This document shows, piece after piece, positions 43,152 to 55,525 of a DNA stretch of 64,000 nucleotides. The notes below the pieces were generated by a model. That model did no database searches. It worked only from the letters and a program-made list of their open reading frames with translations, and had not been told where the DNA came from. The position numbers were made by a program, and so were the translations under genes. Source of the stretch: Bathymodiolus brooksi (Eukaryota > Mollusca > Bivalvia > Mytilida > Modiolidae); contig OY804583.1 of assembly GCA_963680875.1 (NCBI GenBank), forward strand, positions 34,833,331 to 34,897,330, in the 5' to 3' direction. Within the stretch, counting starts at the first letter, position 1; the number at the start of each line of letters is the position of its first letter.

Positions 43152-46100
43152 CCTATGTTGTATCTTCTGGTCACCTCTGTTGTATCTTCTGGTCATCTCT
43201 GTTGTATCTTCTGGCCACCTCTGTTGTATCTTCTGGTCACCTATGTTGTATCTTCTGGTCACCTCTGTTGTATCTTCTGGTCACCTATGTTGTATCTTCT
43301 GGTCACCTCTGTTGTATCTTCTGGTCATCTCTGTTGTATCTTCTGGTCACCCCTGTGGTATCTTCTGGTCACCTATGTTATATCTTCTGGTCACCCCTGT
43401 TGTATCTTCTGGTCACCTATGTTGTATCTTCTGGTCACCTCTGTTGTATCTTCTGGTCACCTATGTTATATCTTCTGATCACCTATGTTGTATCTTCTGG
43501 TCACCTCTGTTGTATCTTCTGGTCACCTATGTTGTATCTTCTGGTCACCTCTGTTGTATCTTCTGGTCACCTCTGTTGTATCTTCTGGTCACCTCTGTTA
43601 TATCTTCTGGTCACCTCTGTTGTATCTTCTGGTCACCCCTGTTGTATCTTCTGGTCATCTCTGTTATATCTTCTGGTCACCTATGTTGTATCTTCTGGTC
43701 ACCTCTGTTGTATCTTCTGGTCACCTCTGTTGTATCTTCTGGTCACCTATGTTGTATCTTCTGGTCACATCTGTTGTATCTTCTGGTCATCCCTGTTGTA
43801 TCTTCTGATCATCTCTGTTATATCTTCTGGTCATCTCTGTTGTATCTTCTGGTCATCTCTGTTGTATCTTCTGGTCACCTATGTTGTATCTTCTGGTCAC
43901 CTCTGTTGTATCTTCTGGTCACCTATGTTGTATCTTCTGGTCACCTCTGTTGTATCTTCTGGTCACCTATGTTGTATCTTCTGGTCACCTATGTTGTATC
44001 TTCTGGTCACCTCTGTTGTATCTTCTGGTCACCTCTGTTGTATCTTCTGGTCACCTCTGTTGTATCTTCTGGTCATCTCTGTTGTATCTTCTGGTCACCT
44101 ATGTTGTATCTTCTGGTCATCTCTGTTGTATCTTCTGGTCACCTCTGTTGTATCTTCTGGTCACCTCTGTTGTATCTTCTGGTCACCTATGTTGTATCTT
44201 CTGGTCACCTCTGTTGTATCTTCTGGTCACCTCTGTTGTATCTTCTGGTCACCTCTGTTGTATCTTCTGGTCACCTCTGTTGTATCTTCTGGTCACCTCT
44301 GTTATATCTTCTGGTCACCTATGTTATATCTTCTGGTCACCTCTGTTGTATCTTCTGGTCACCTCTGTTGTATCTTCTGGTCACCTATGTTGTATCTTCT
44401 GGTCACCTCTGTTGTATCTTCTGGTCACCTCTGTTGTATCTTCTGGTCACCTATGTTATATCTTCTGGTCACCTCTGTTGTATCTTCTGGTCACCTCTGT
44501 TGTATCTTCTGGTCACCTATGTTGTATCTTCTGGTCACCTCTGTTGTATCTTCTGGTCACCTCTGTTGTATCTTCTGGTCACCTCTGTTGTATCTTCTGG
44601 TCACCTATGTTATATCTTCTGGTCACCCCTGTTGTATCTTCTGGTCACCTCTGTTATATCTCCTGGTCACCTATGTTATATCTTCTGGTCACCTCTGTTG
44701 TATCTTCTGGTCACCTCTGTTGTATCTTCTGGTCACCTATGTTGTATCTTCTGGTCATCTCTGTTGTATCTTCTGGTCACCTCTGTTGTATCTTCTGGTC
44801 ACCTATGTTGTATCTTCTGGTCACCTCTGTTGTATCTTCTGGTCATCTCTGTTGTATCTTCTGGTCACCTCTGTTGTATCTTCTGGTCACCTATGTTGTA
44901 TCTTCTGGTCACCTCTGTTGTATCTTCTGGTCATCTCTGTTGTATCTTCTGGTCACCTCTGTTGTATCTTCTGGTCACCTATGTTGTATCTTCTGGTCAC
45001 CTCTGTTGTATCTTCTGGTCACCTATGTTGTATCTTCTGGTCACCTCTGTTGTATCTTCTGGTCATCTCTGTTGTATCTTCTGGTCACCTCTGTTGTATC
45101 TTCTGGTCACCTATGTTGTATCTTCTGGTCACCTCTGTTGTATCTTCTGGTCACCTATGTTGTATCTTCTGGTCACCTCTGTTGTATCTTCTGGTCATCT
45201 CTGTTGTATCTTCTGGTCACCCCTGTTGTATCTTCTGGTCACCTATGTTATATCTTCTGGTCACCCCTGTTGTATCTTCTGGTCACCTATGTTGTATCTT
45301 CTGGTCACCTCTGTTGTATCTTCTGGTCACCTATGTTATATCTTCTGGTCACCTATGTTGTATCTTCTGGTCACCTCTGTTGTATCTTCTGGTCACCTCT
45401 GTTGTATCTTCTGGTCACCTATGTTGTATCTTCTGGTCACCTCTGTTGTATCTTCTGGTCACCTATGTTGTATCTTCTGGTCACCTCTGTTATATCTTCT
45501 GGTCACCTCTGTTGTATCTTCTGGTCACCTATGTTATATCTTCTGGTCACCTCTGTTGTATCTTCTGGTCACCTATGTTGTATCTTCTGGTCACCTCTGT
45601 TATATCTTCTGGTCACCTCTGTTGTATCTTCTGGTCACCTCTGTTGTATCTTCTGGTCACCTATGTTATATCTTCTGGTCACCTATGTTGTATCTTCTGG
45701 TCACCTCTGTTGTATCTTCTGGTCACCTATGTTGTATCTTCTGGTCACCTCTGTTGTATCTTCTGGTCATCTCTGTTGTATCTTCTGGTCACCCCTGTTG
45801 TATCTTCTGGTCACCTATGTTATATCTTCTGGTCACCCCTGTTGTATCTTCTGGTCACCTATGTTGTATCTTCTGGTCACCTCTGTTGTATCTTCTGGTC
45901 ACCTATGTTATATCTTCTGGTCACCTATGTTGTATCTTCTGGTCACCTCTGTTGTATCTTCTGGTCACCTATGTTGTATCTTCTGGTCACCTATGTTGTA
46001 TCTTCTGGTCACCTCTGTTATATCTTCTGGTCATCTCTGTTGTATCTTCTGGTCACCTATGTTGTATCTTCTGGTCACCTATGTTGTATCTTCTGGTCAC

Positions 46101-49100
46101 CTATGTTGTATCTTCTGGTCACCTCTGTTGTATCTTCTGGTCACCTATGTTATATCTTCTGGTCACCTATGTTGTATCTTCTGGTCACCTATGTTGTATC
46201 TTCTGGTCACCTATGTTGTATCTTCTGGTCACCTCTGTTATATCTTCTGGTCACCTATGTTGTATCTTCTGGTCACCTCTGTTGTATCTTCTGGTCACCT
46301 ATGTTGTATCTTCTGGTCACCTATGTTGTATCTTCTGGTCACCTCTGTTATATCTTCTGGTCACCTCTGTTGTATCTTCTGGTCATCTCTGTTGTATCTT
46401 CTGCACACCTCTGTTGTATCTTCTGGTCATCTCTGTTGTATCTTCTGGTCACCTCTGTTGTATCTTCTGGTCACCTCTGTTGTATCTTCTGGTCACCTCT
46501 GTTGTATCTTCTGGTCACCTCTGTTGTATCTTCTGGTCACCTCTGTTGTATCTTCTGGTCACCTCTGTTATATCTTCTGGTCACCTATGTTGTATCTTCT
46601 GGTCACCGCTGTTGTATCTTCTGGTCACCTATGTTATATCTTCTGGTCACCTATGTTGTATCTTCTGGTCACCTCTGTTGTATCTTCTGGTCACCTATGT
46701 TGTATCTTCTGGTCACCTCTGTTGTATCTTCTGGTCACCTATGTTGTATCTTCTGGTCACCTCTGTTGTATCTTCTGGTCACCTCTGTTGTATCTTCTGG
46801 TCACCTCTGTTGTATCTTCTGGTCACCTATGTTGTATCTTCTGGTCACCTCTGTTATATCTTCTGGTCACCTCTGTTGTATCTTCTGGTCACCTATGTTA
46901 TATCTTCTGGTCACCTCTGTTGTATCTTCTGGTCACCTATGTTGTATCTTCTGGTCACCTCTGTTATATCTTCTGGTCACCTCTGTTGTATCTTCTGGTC
47001 ACCTCTGTTGTATCTTCTGGTCACCTATGTTATATCTTCTGGTCACCTATGTTGTATCTTCTGGTCACCTCTGTTGTATCTTCTGGTCACCTATGTTGTA
47101 TCTTCTGGTCACCTCTGTTGTATCTTCTGGTCATCTCTGTTGTATCTTCTGGTCACCCCTGTTGTATCTTCTGGTCACCTATGTTATATCTTCTGGTCAC
47201 CCCTGTTGTATCTTCTGGTCACCTATGTTGTATCTTCTGGTCACCTCTGTTGTATCTTCTGGTCACCTATGTTATATCTTCTGGTCACCTCTGTTGTATC
47301 TTCTGGTCACCTATGTTGTATCTTCTGGTCACCTATGTTGTATCTTCTGGTCACCTCTGTTGTATCTTCTGGTCACCTCTGTTATATCTTCTGGTCACCT
47401 CTGTTGTATCTTCTGGTCACCTCTGTTATATCTTCTGGTCATCTCTGTTGTATCTTCTGGTCACCTATGTTGTATCTTCTGGTCACCTATGTTGTATCTT
47501 CTGGTCACCTATGTTGTATCTTCTGGTCACCTCTGTTGTATCTTCTGGTCACCTATGTTATATCTTCTGGTCACCTATGTTGTATCTTCTGGTCACCTAT
47601 GTTGTATCTTCTGGTCACCTATGTTGTATCTTCTGGTCACCTCTGTTGTATCTTCTGGTCACCTCTGTTGTATCTTCTGGTCACCTCTGTTGTATCTTCT
47701 GGTCACCTCTGTTGTATCTTCTGGTCACCTCTGTTATATCTTCTGGTCACCTATGTTGTATCTTCTGGTCACCGCTGTTGTATCTTCTGGTCACCTATGT
47801 TATATCTTCTGGTCACCTATGTTGTATCTTCTGGTCACCTCTGTTGTATCTTCTGGTCACCTATGTTGTATCTTCTGGTCACCTCTGTTGTATCTTCTGG
47901 TCACCTATGTTGTATCTTCTGGTCACCTCTGTTGTATCTTCTGGGCATCTCTGTTGTATCTTCTGGTCACCCCTGTTGTATCTTCTGGTCACCTATGTTA
48001 TATCTTCTGGTCACCCCTGTTGTATCTTCTGGTCACCTATGTTGTATCTTCTGGTCATCACTGTTGTATCTTCTGGTCACCTATGTTATATCTTCTGGTC
48101 ACCTATGTTGTATCTTCTGGTCACCTCTGTTGTATCTTCTGGTCACCTATGTTGTATCTTCTGGTCACCTATGTTGTATCTTCTGGTCACCTCTGTTGTA
48201 TCTTCTGGTCACCTCTGTTATATCTTCTGGTCACCTCTGTTGTATCTTCTGGTCACCTATGTTATATCTTCTGGTCACCTCTGTTGTATCTTCTGGTCAC
48301 CTCTGTTGTATCTTCTGGTCACCTATGTTGTATCTTCTGGTCACCTCTGTTGTATCTTCTGGTCACCTCTGTTGTATCTTCTGGTCACCTCTGTTGTATC
48401 TTCTGGTCACCTATGTTATATCTTCTGGTCACCCCTGTTGTATCTTCTGGTCACCTCTGTTATATCTCCTGGTCACCTATGTTATATCTTCTGGTCACCT
48501 CTGTTGTATATTCTGGTCACCTCTGTTGTATCTTCTGGTCACCTATGTTGTATCTTCTGGTCATCTCTGTTGTATCTTCTGGTCACCTCTGTTGTATCTT
48601 CTGGTCACCTATGTTGTATCTTCTGGTCACCTCTGTTGTATCTTCTGGTCATCTCTGTTGTATCTTCTGGTCACCTCTGTTGTATCTTCTGGTCACCTAT
48701 GTTGTATCTTCTGGTCACCTCTGTTGTATCTTCTGGTCATCTCTGTTGTATCTTCTGGTCACCTCTGTTGTATCTTCTGGTCACCTATGTTGTATCTTCT
48801 GGTCACCTCTGTTGTATCTTCTGGTCACCTATGTTGTATCTTCTGGTCACCTCTGTTGTATCTTCTGGTCATCTCTGTTGTATCTTCTGGTCACCTCTGT
48901 TGTATCTTCTGGTCACCTATGTTGTATCTTCTGGTCACCTCTGTTGTATCTTCTGGTCACCTATGTTGTATCTTCTGGTCACCTCTGTTGTATCTTCTGG
49001 TCATCTCTGTTGTATCTTCTGGTCACCCCTGTTGTATCTTCTGGTCACCTATGTTATATCTTCTGGTCACCCCTGTTGTATCTTCTGGTCACCTATGTTG

Positions 49101-49299
49101 TATCTTCTGGGCACCTCTGTTGTATCTTCTGGTCACCTATGTTATATCTTCTGGTCACCTATGTTGTATCTTCTGGTCACCTCTGTTGTATCTTCTGGTC
49201 ACCTATGTTGTATCTTCTGGTCACCTATGTTGTATCTTCTGGTCACCTCTGTTGTATCTTCTGGTCACCTATGTTGTATCTTCTGGTCACCTCTGTTGT

Positions 49300-52200
49300 A
49301 TCTTCTGGTCACCTCTGTTGTATCTTCTGGTCACCTCTGTTGTATCTTCTGGTCACCTATGTTGTATCTTCTGGTCACCTCTGTTATATCTTCTGGTCAC
49401 CTCTGTTGTATCTTCTGGTCACCTATGTTATATCTTCTGGTCACCTCTGTTGTATCTTCTGGTCACCTATGTTGTATCTTCTGGTCACCTCTGTTATATC
49501 TTCTGGTCACCTCTGTTGTATCTTCTGGTCACCTCTGTTGTATCTTCTGGTCACCTATGTTATATCTTCTGGTCACCTATGTTGTATCTTCTGGTCACCT
49601 CTGTTGTATCTTCTGGTCACCTATGTTGTATCTTCTGGTCACCTCTGTTGTATCTTCTGGTCATCTCTGTTGTATCTTCTGGTCACCCCTGTTGTATCTT
49701 CTGGTCACCTATGTTATATCTTCTGGTCACCCCTGTTGTATCTTCTGGTCACCTATGTTGTATCTTCTGGTCACCTCTGTTGTATCTTCTGGTCACCTAT
49801 GTTATATCTTCTGGTCACCTATGTTGTATCTTCTGGTCACCTCTGTTGTATCTTCTGGTCACCTATGTTGTATCTTCTGGTCACCTATGTTGTATCTTCT
49901 GGTTACCTCTGTTATATCTTCTGGTCATCTCTGTTGTAGCTTCTGGTCACCTATGTTGTATCTTCTGGTCACCTATGTTGTATCTTCTGGTCACCTATGT
50001 TGTATCTTCTGGTCACCTCTGTTGTATCTTCTGGTCACCTATGTTATATCTTCTGGTCACCTATGTTGTATCTTCTGGTCACCTATGTTGTATCTTCTGG
50101 TCACCTATGTTGTATCTTCTGGTCACCTCTGTTATATCTTCTGGTCACCTATGTTGTATCTTCTTGTCACCTCTGTTGTATCTTCTGGTCACCTATGTTG
50201 TATCTTCTGGTCACCTATGTTGTATCTTCTGGTCACCTCTGTTATATCTTCTGGTCACCTCTGTTGTATCTTCTGGTCATCTCTGTTGTATCTTCTGCAC
50301 ACCTCTGTTGTATCTTCTGGTCATCTCTGTTGTATCTTCTGGTCACCTCTGTTGTATCTTCTGGTCACCTCTGTTGTATCTTCTGGTCACCTCTGTTGTA
50401 TCTTCTGGTCACCTCTGTTGTATCTTCTGGTCACCTCTGTTGTATCTTCTGGTCACCTCTGTTATATCTTCTGGTCACCTATGTTGTATCTTCTGGTCAC
50501 CGCTGTTGTATCTTCTGGTCACCTATGTTATATCTTCTGGTCACCTATGTTGTATCTTCTGGTCACCTCTGTTGTATCTTCTGGTCACCTATGTTGTATC
50601 TTCTGGTCACCTCTGTTGTATCTTCTGGTCACCTATGTTTTATCTTCTGGTCACCTCTGTTGTATCTTCTGGGCATCTCTGTTGTATCTTCTGGTCACCC
50701 CTGTTGTATCTTCTGGTCACCTATGTTATATCTTCTGGTCACCCCTGTTGTATCTTCTGGTCACCTATGTTGTATCTTCTGGTCATCACTGTTGTATCTT
50801 CTGGTCACCTATGTTATATCTTCTGGTCACCTATGTTGTATCTTCTGGTCACCTCTGTTGTATCTTCTGGTCACCTATGTTGTATCTTCTGGTCACCTAT
50901 GTTGTATCTTCTGGTCACCTCTGTTGTATCTTCTGGTCACCTCTGTTATATCTTCTGGTCACCTCTGTTGTATCTTCTGGTCACCCCTGTTGTATCTTCT
51001 GGTCATCTCTGTTATATCTTCTGGTCACCTATGTTGTATCTTCTGGTCACCTCTGTTGTATCTTCTGGTCACCTCTGTTGTATCTTCTGGTCTCCTATGT
51101 TGTATCTTCTGGTCACCTCTGTTGTATCTTCTGGTCATCCCTGTTGTATCTTCTGATCATCTCTGTTATATCTTCTGGTCATCTCTGTTGTATCTTCTGG
51201 TCATCTCTGTTGTATCTTCTGGTCACCTATGTTGTATCTTCTGGTCACCTCTGTTGTATCTTCTGTTCACCTATGTTGTATCTTCTGGTCACCTCTGTTG
51301 TATCTTCTGGTCACCTCTGTTGTATCTTCTGGTCACCTATGTTGTATCTTCTGGTCACCTATGTTGTATCTTCTGGTCACCTCTGTTATATCTTCTGGTC
51401 ACCTCTGTTGTATCTTCTGGTCACCTCTGTTGTATCTTCTGGTCATCTCTGTTGTATCTTCTGTTCACCTCTGTTGTATCTTCTGGTCACCTCTGTTGTA
51501 TCTTCTGGTCACCTCTGTTGTATCTTCTGGTCATCTCTGTTGTATCTTCTGGTCACCTATGTTGTATCTTCTGGTCATCTCTGTTGTATCTTCTGGTCAC
51601 CTCTGTTGTATCTTCTGGTCACCTATGTTGTATCTTCTGGTCACCTCTGTTGTATCTTCTGGTCACCTATGTTGTATCTTCTGGTCACCTCTGTTGTATC
51701 TTCTGGTCACCTCTGTTATATCTTCTGGTCACCTATGTTGTATCTTCTGGTCACCTATGTTGTATCTTCTGGTCACCCCTGTTGTATCTTCTGGTCACCT
51801 CTGTTGTATCTTCTGGTCACCTATGTTGTATCTTCTGGTCACCTCTGTTATATCTTCTGGTCACCTATGTTATATCTTCTGGTCACCTCTGTTGTATCTT
51901 CTGGTCACCTCTGTTGTATCTTCTGGTCACCTATGTTGTATCTTCTGGTCACCTCTGTTGTATCTTCTGGTCACCTCTGTTGTATCTTCTGGTCACCTAT
52001 GTTATATCTTCTGGTCACCTCTGTTGTATCTTCTGGTCACCTCTGTTGTATCTTCTGGTCACCTATGTTGTATCTTCTGGTCACCTCTGTTGTATCTTCT
52101 GGTCACCTCTGTTGTATCTTCTGGTCACCTCTGTTGTATCTTCTGGTCACCTATGTTATATTTTCTGGTCACCCCTGTTGTATCTTCTGGTCACCTCTGT

Positions 52201-52425
52201 TATATCTTCTGGTCACCTATGTTATATCTTCTGGTCACCTCTGTTGTATCTTCTGGTCACCTCTGTTGTATATTCTGGTCACCTATGTTGTATCTTCTGG
52301 TCATCTCTGTTGTATCTTCTGGTCACCTCTGTTATATCTTCTGGTCATCTCTGTTATATCTTCTGGTCACCTCTGTTGTATCTTCTGGTCACCTCTGTTA
52401 TATCTTCTGGTCACCTCTGTTGTAT
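49300..52425 (+). repeat. Higher-order block A of the satellite (3102-bp period)
   Basis: Rare variants recur 3102 bp (141 monomers) downstream: 'ggttacctctg' at 49901/53003, 'gtagcttctgg' near 49936/53038, 'ctgcacacc' at 50295/53397, 'ttctgttcacc' at 51261/54363. Identity starts near 49300 and ends near 52425. Edges are approximate to about one monomer. Confidence 0.85.
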
Positions 52426-55400
52426 CTTCTGGTCACCTCTGTTGTATCTTCTGGTCACCTATGTTGTATCTTCTGGTCACCTCTGTTATATCTTCTGGTC
52501 ACCTCTGTTGTATCTTCTGGTCACCTATGTTATATCTTCTGGTCACCTCTGTTGTATCTTCTGGTCACCTATGTTGTATCTTCTGGTCACCTCTGTTATA
52601 TCTTCTGGTCACCTCTGTTGTATCTTCTGGTCACCTCTGTTGTATCTTCTGGTCACCTATGTTATATCTTCTGGTCACCTATGTTGTATCTTCTGGTCAC
52701 CTCTGTTGTATCTTCTGGTCACCTATGTTGTATCTTCTGGTCACTTCTGTTGTATCTTCTGGTCATCTCTGTTGTATCTTCTGGTCACCCCTGTTGTATC
52801 TTCTGGTCACCTATGTTATATCTTCTGGTCACCCCTGTTGTATCTTCTGGTCACCTATGTTGTATCTTCTGGTCACCTCTGTTGTATCTTCTGGTCACCT
52901 ATGTTATATCTTCTGGTCACCTATGTTGTATCTTCTGGTCACCTCTGTTGTATCTTCTGGTCACCTATGTTGTATCTTCTGGTCACCTATGTTGTATCTT
53001 CTGGTTACCTCTGTTATATCTTCTGGTCATCTCTGTTGTAGCTTCTGGTCACCTATGTTGTATCTTCTGGTCACCTATGTTGTATCTTCTGGTCACCTAT
53101 GTTGTATCTTCTGGTCACCTCTGTTGTATCTTCTGGTCACCTATGTTATATCTTCTGGTCACCTATGTTGTATCTTCTGGTCACCTATGTTGTATCTTCT
53201 GGTCACCTATGTTGTATCTTCTGGTCACCTCTGTTATATCTTCTGGTCACCTATGTTGTATCTTCTTGTCACCTCTGTTGTATCTTCTGGTCACCTATGT
53301 TGTATCTTCTGGTCACCTATGTTGTATCTTCTGGTCACCTCTGTTATATCTTCTGGTCACCTCTGTTGTATCTTCTGGTCATCTCTGTTGTATCTTCTGC
53401 ACACCTCTGTTGTATCTTCTGGTCATCTCTGTTGTATCTTCTGGTCACCTCTGTTGTATCTTCTGGTCACCTCTGTTGTATCTTCTGGTCACCTCTGTTG
53501 TATCTTCTGGTCACCTCTGTTGTATCTTCTGGTCACCTCTGTTGTATCTTCTGGTCACCTCTGTTATATCTTCTGGTCACCTATGTTGTATCTTCTGGTC
53601 ACCGCTGTTGTATCTTCTGGTCACCTATGTTATATCTTCTGGTCACCTATGTTGTATCTTCTGGTCACCTCTGTTGTATCTTCTGGTCACCTATGTTGTA
53701 TCTTCTGGTCACCTCTGTTGTATCTTCTGGTCACCTATGTTGTATCTTCTGGTCACCTCTGTTGTATCTTCTGGGCATCTCTGTTGTATCTTCTGGTCAC
53801 CCCTGTTGTATCTTCTGGTCACCTATGTTATATCTTCTGGTCACCCCTGTTGTATCTTCTGGTCACCTATGTTGTATCTTCTGGTCATCACTGTTGTATC
53901 TTCTGGTCACCTATGTTATATCTTCTGGTCACCTATGTTGTATCTTCTGGTCACCTCTGTTGTATCTTCTGGTCACCTATGTTGTATCTTCTGGTCACCT
54001 ATGTTGTATCTTCTGGTCACCTCTGTTGTATCTTCTGGTCACCTCTGTTATATCTTCTGGTCACCTCTGTTGTATCTTCTGGTCACCCCTGTTGTATCTT
54101 CTGGTCATCTCTGTTATATCTTCTGGTCACCTATGTTGTATCTTCTGGTCACCTCTGTTGTATCTTCTGGTCACCTCTGTTGTATCTTCTGGTCTCCTAT
54201 GTTGTATCTTCTGGTCACCTCTGTTGTATCTTCTGGTCATCCCTGTTGTATCTTCTGATCATCTCTGTTATATCTTCTGGTCATCTCTGTTGTATCTTCT
54301 GGTCATCTCTGTTGTATCTTCTGGTCACCTATGTTGTATCTTCTGGTCACCTCTGTTGTATCTTCTGTTCACCTATGTTGTATCTTCTGGTCACCTCTGT
54401 TGTATCTTCTGGTCACCTCTGTTGTATCTTCTGGTCACCTATGTTGTATCTTCTGGTCACCTATGTTGTATCTTCTGGTCACCTCTGTTATATCTTCTGG
54501 TCACCTCTGTTGTATCTTCTGGTCACCTCTGTTGTATCTTCTGGTCATCTCTGTTGTATCTTCTGTTCACCTCTGTTGTATCTTCTGGTCACCTCTGTTG
54601 TATCTTCTGGTCACCTCTGTTGTATCTTCTGGTCATCTCTGTTGTATCTTCTGGTCACCTATGTTGTATCTTCTGGTCATCTCTGTTGTATCTTCTGGTC
54701 ACCTCTGTTGTATCTTCTGGTCACCTATGTTGTATCTTCTGGTCACCTCTGTTGTATCTTCTGGTCACCTATGTTGTATCTTCTGGTCACCTCTGTTGTA
54801 TCTTCTGGTCACCTCTGTTATATCTTCTGGTCACCTATGTTGTATCTTCTGGTCACCTATGTTGTATCTTCTGGTCACCCCTGTTGTATCTTCTGGTCAC
54901 CTCTGTTGTATCTTCTGGTCACCTATGTTGTATCTTCTGGTCACCTCTGTTATATCTTCTGGTCACCTATGTTATATCTTCTGGTCACCTCTGTTGTATC
55001 TTCTGGTCACCTCTGTTGTATCTTCTGGTCACCTATGTTGTATCTTCTGGTCACCTCTGTTGTATCTTCTGGTCACCTCTGTTGTATCTTCTGGTCACCT
55101 ATGTTATATCTTCTGGTCACCTCTGTTGTATCTTCTGGTCACCTCTGTTGTATCTTCTGGTCACCTATGTTGTATCTTCTGGTCACCTCTGTTGTATCTT
55201 CTGGTCACCTCTGTTGTATCTTCTGGTCACCTCTGTTGTATCTTCTGGTCACCTATGTTATATTTTCTGGTCACCCCTGTTGTATCTTCTGGTCACCTCT
55301 GTTATATCTTCTGGTCACCTATGTTATATCTTCTGGTCACCTCTGTTGTATCTTCTGGTCACCTCTGTTGTATCTTCTGGTCACCTATGTTGTATCTTCT

Positions 55401-55525
55401 GGTCATCTCTGTTGTATCTTCTGGTCACCTCTGTTATATCTTCTGGTCATCTCTGTTATATCTTCTGGTCACCTCTGTTGTATCTTCTGGTCACCTCTGT
55501 TATATCTTCTGGTCACCTCTGTTGT
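52400..55525 (+). repeat. Higher-order block B of the satellite, tandem copy of block A
   Basis: Follows block A directly, head to tail. The few differences I noticed from block A are 'cacttctg' near 52743 (A has 'cacctctg'), 'gttgtatctt' at 53737 (A has 'gttttatctt') and 'gtatcttctgg' near 55372 (A has 'gtatattctgg'). Confidence 0.85.

Noticed and set aside
42884..43262. Minus-strand ORFs of 96 and 110 codons
   Set aside because: They are read through the 200-N gap; the sequenced parts are SINE and satellite.
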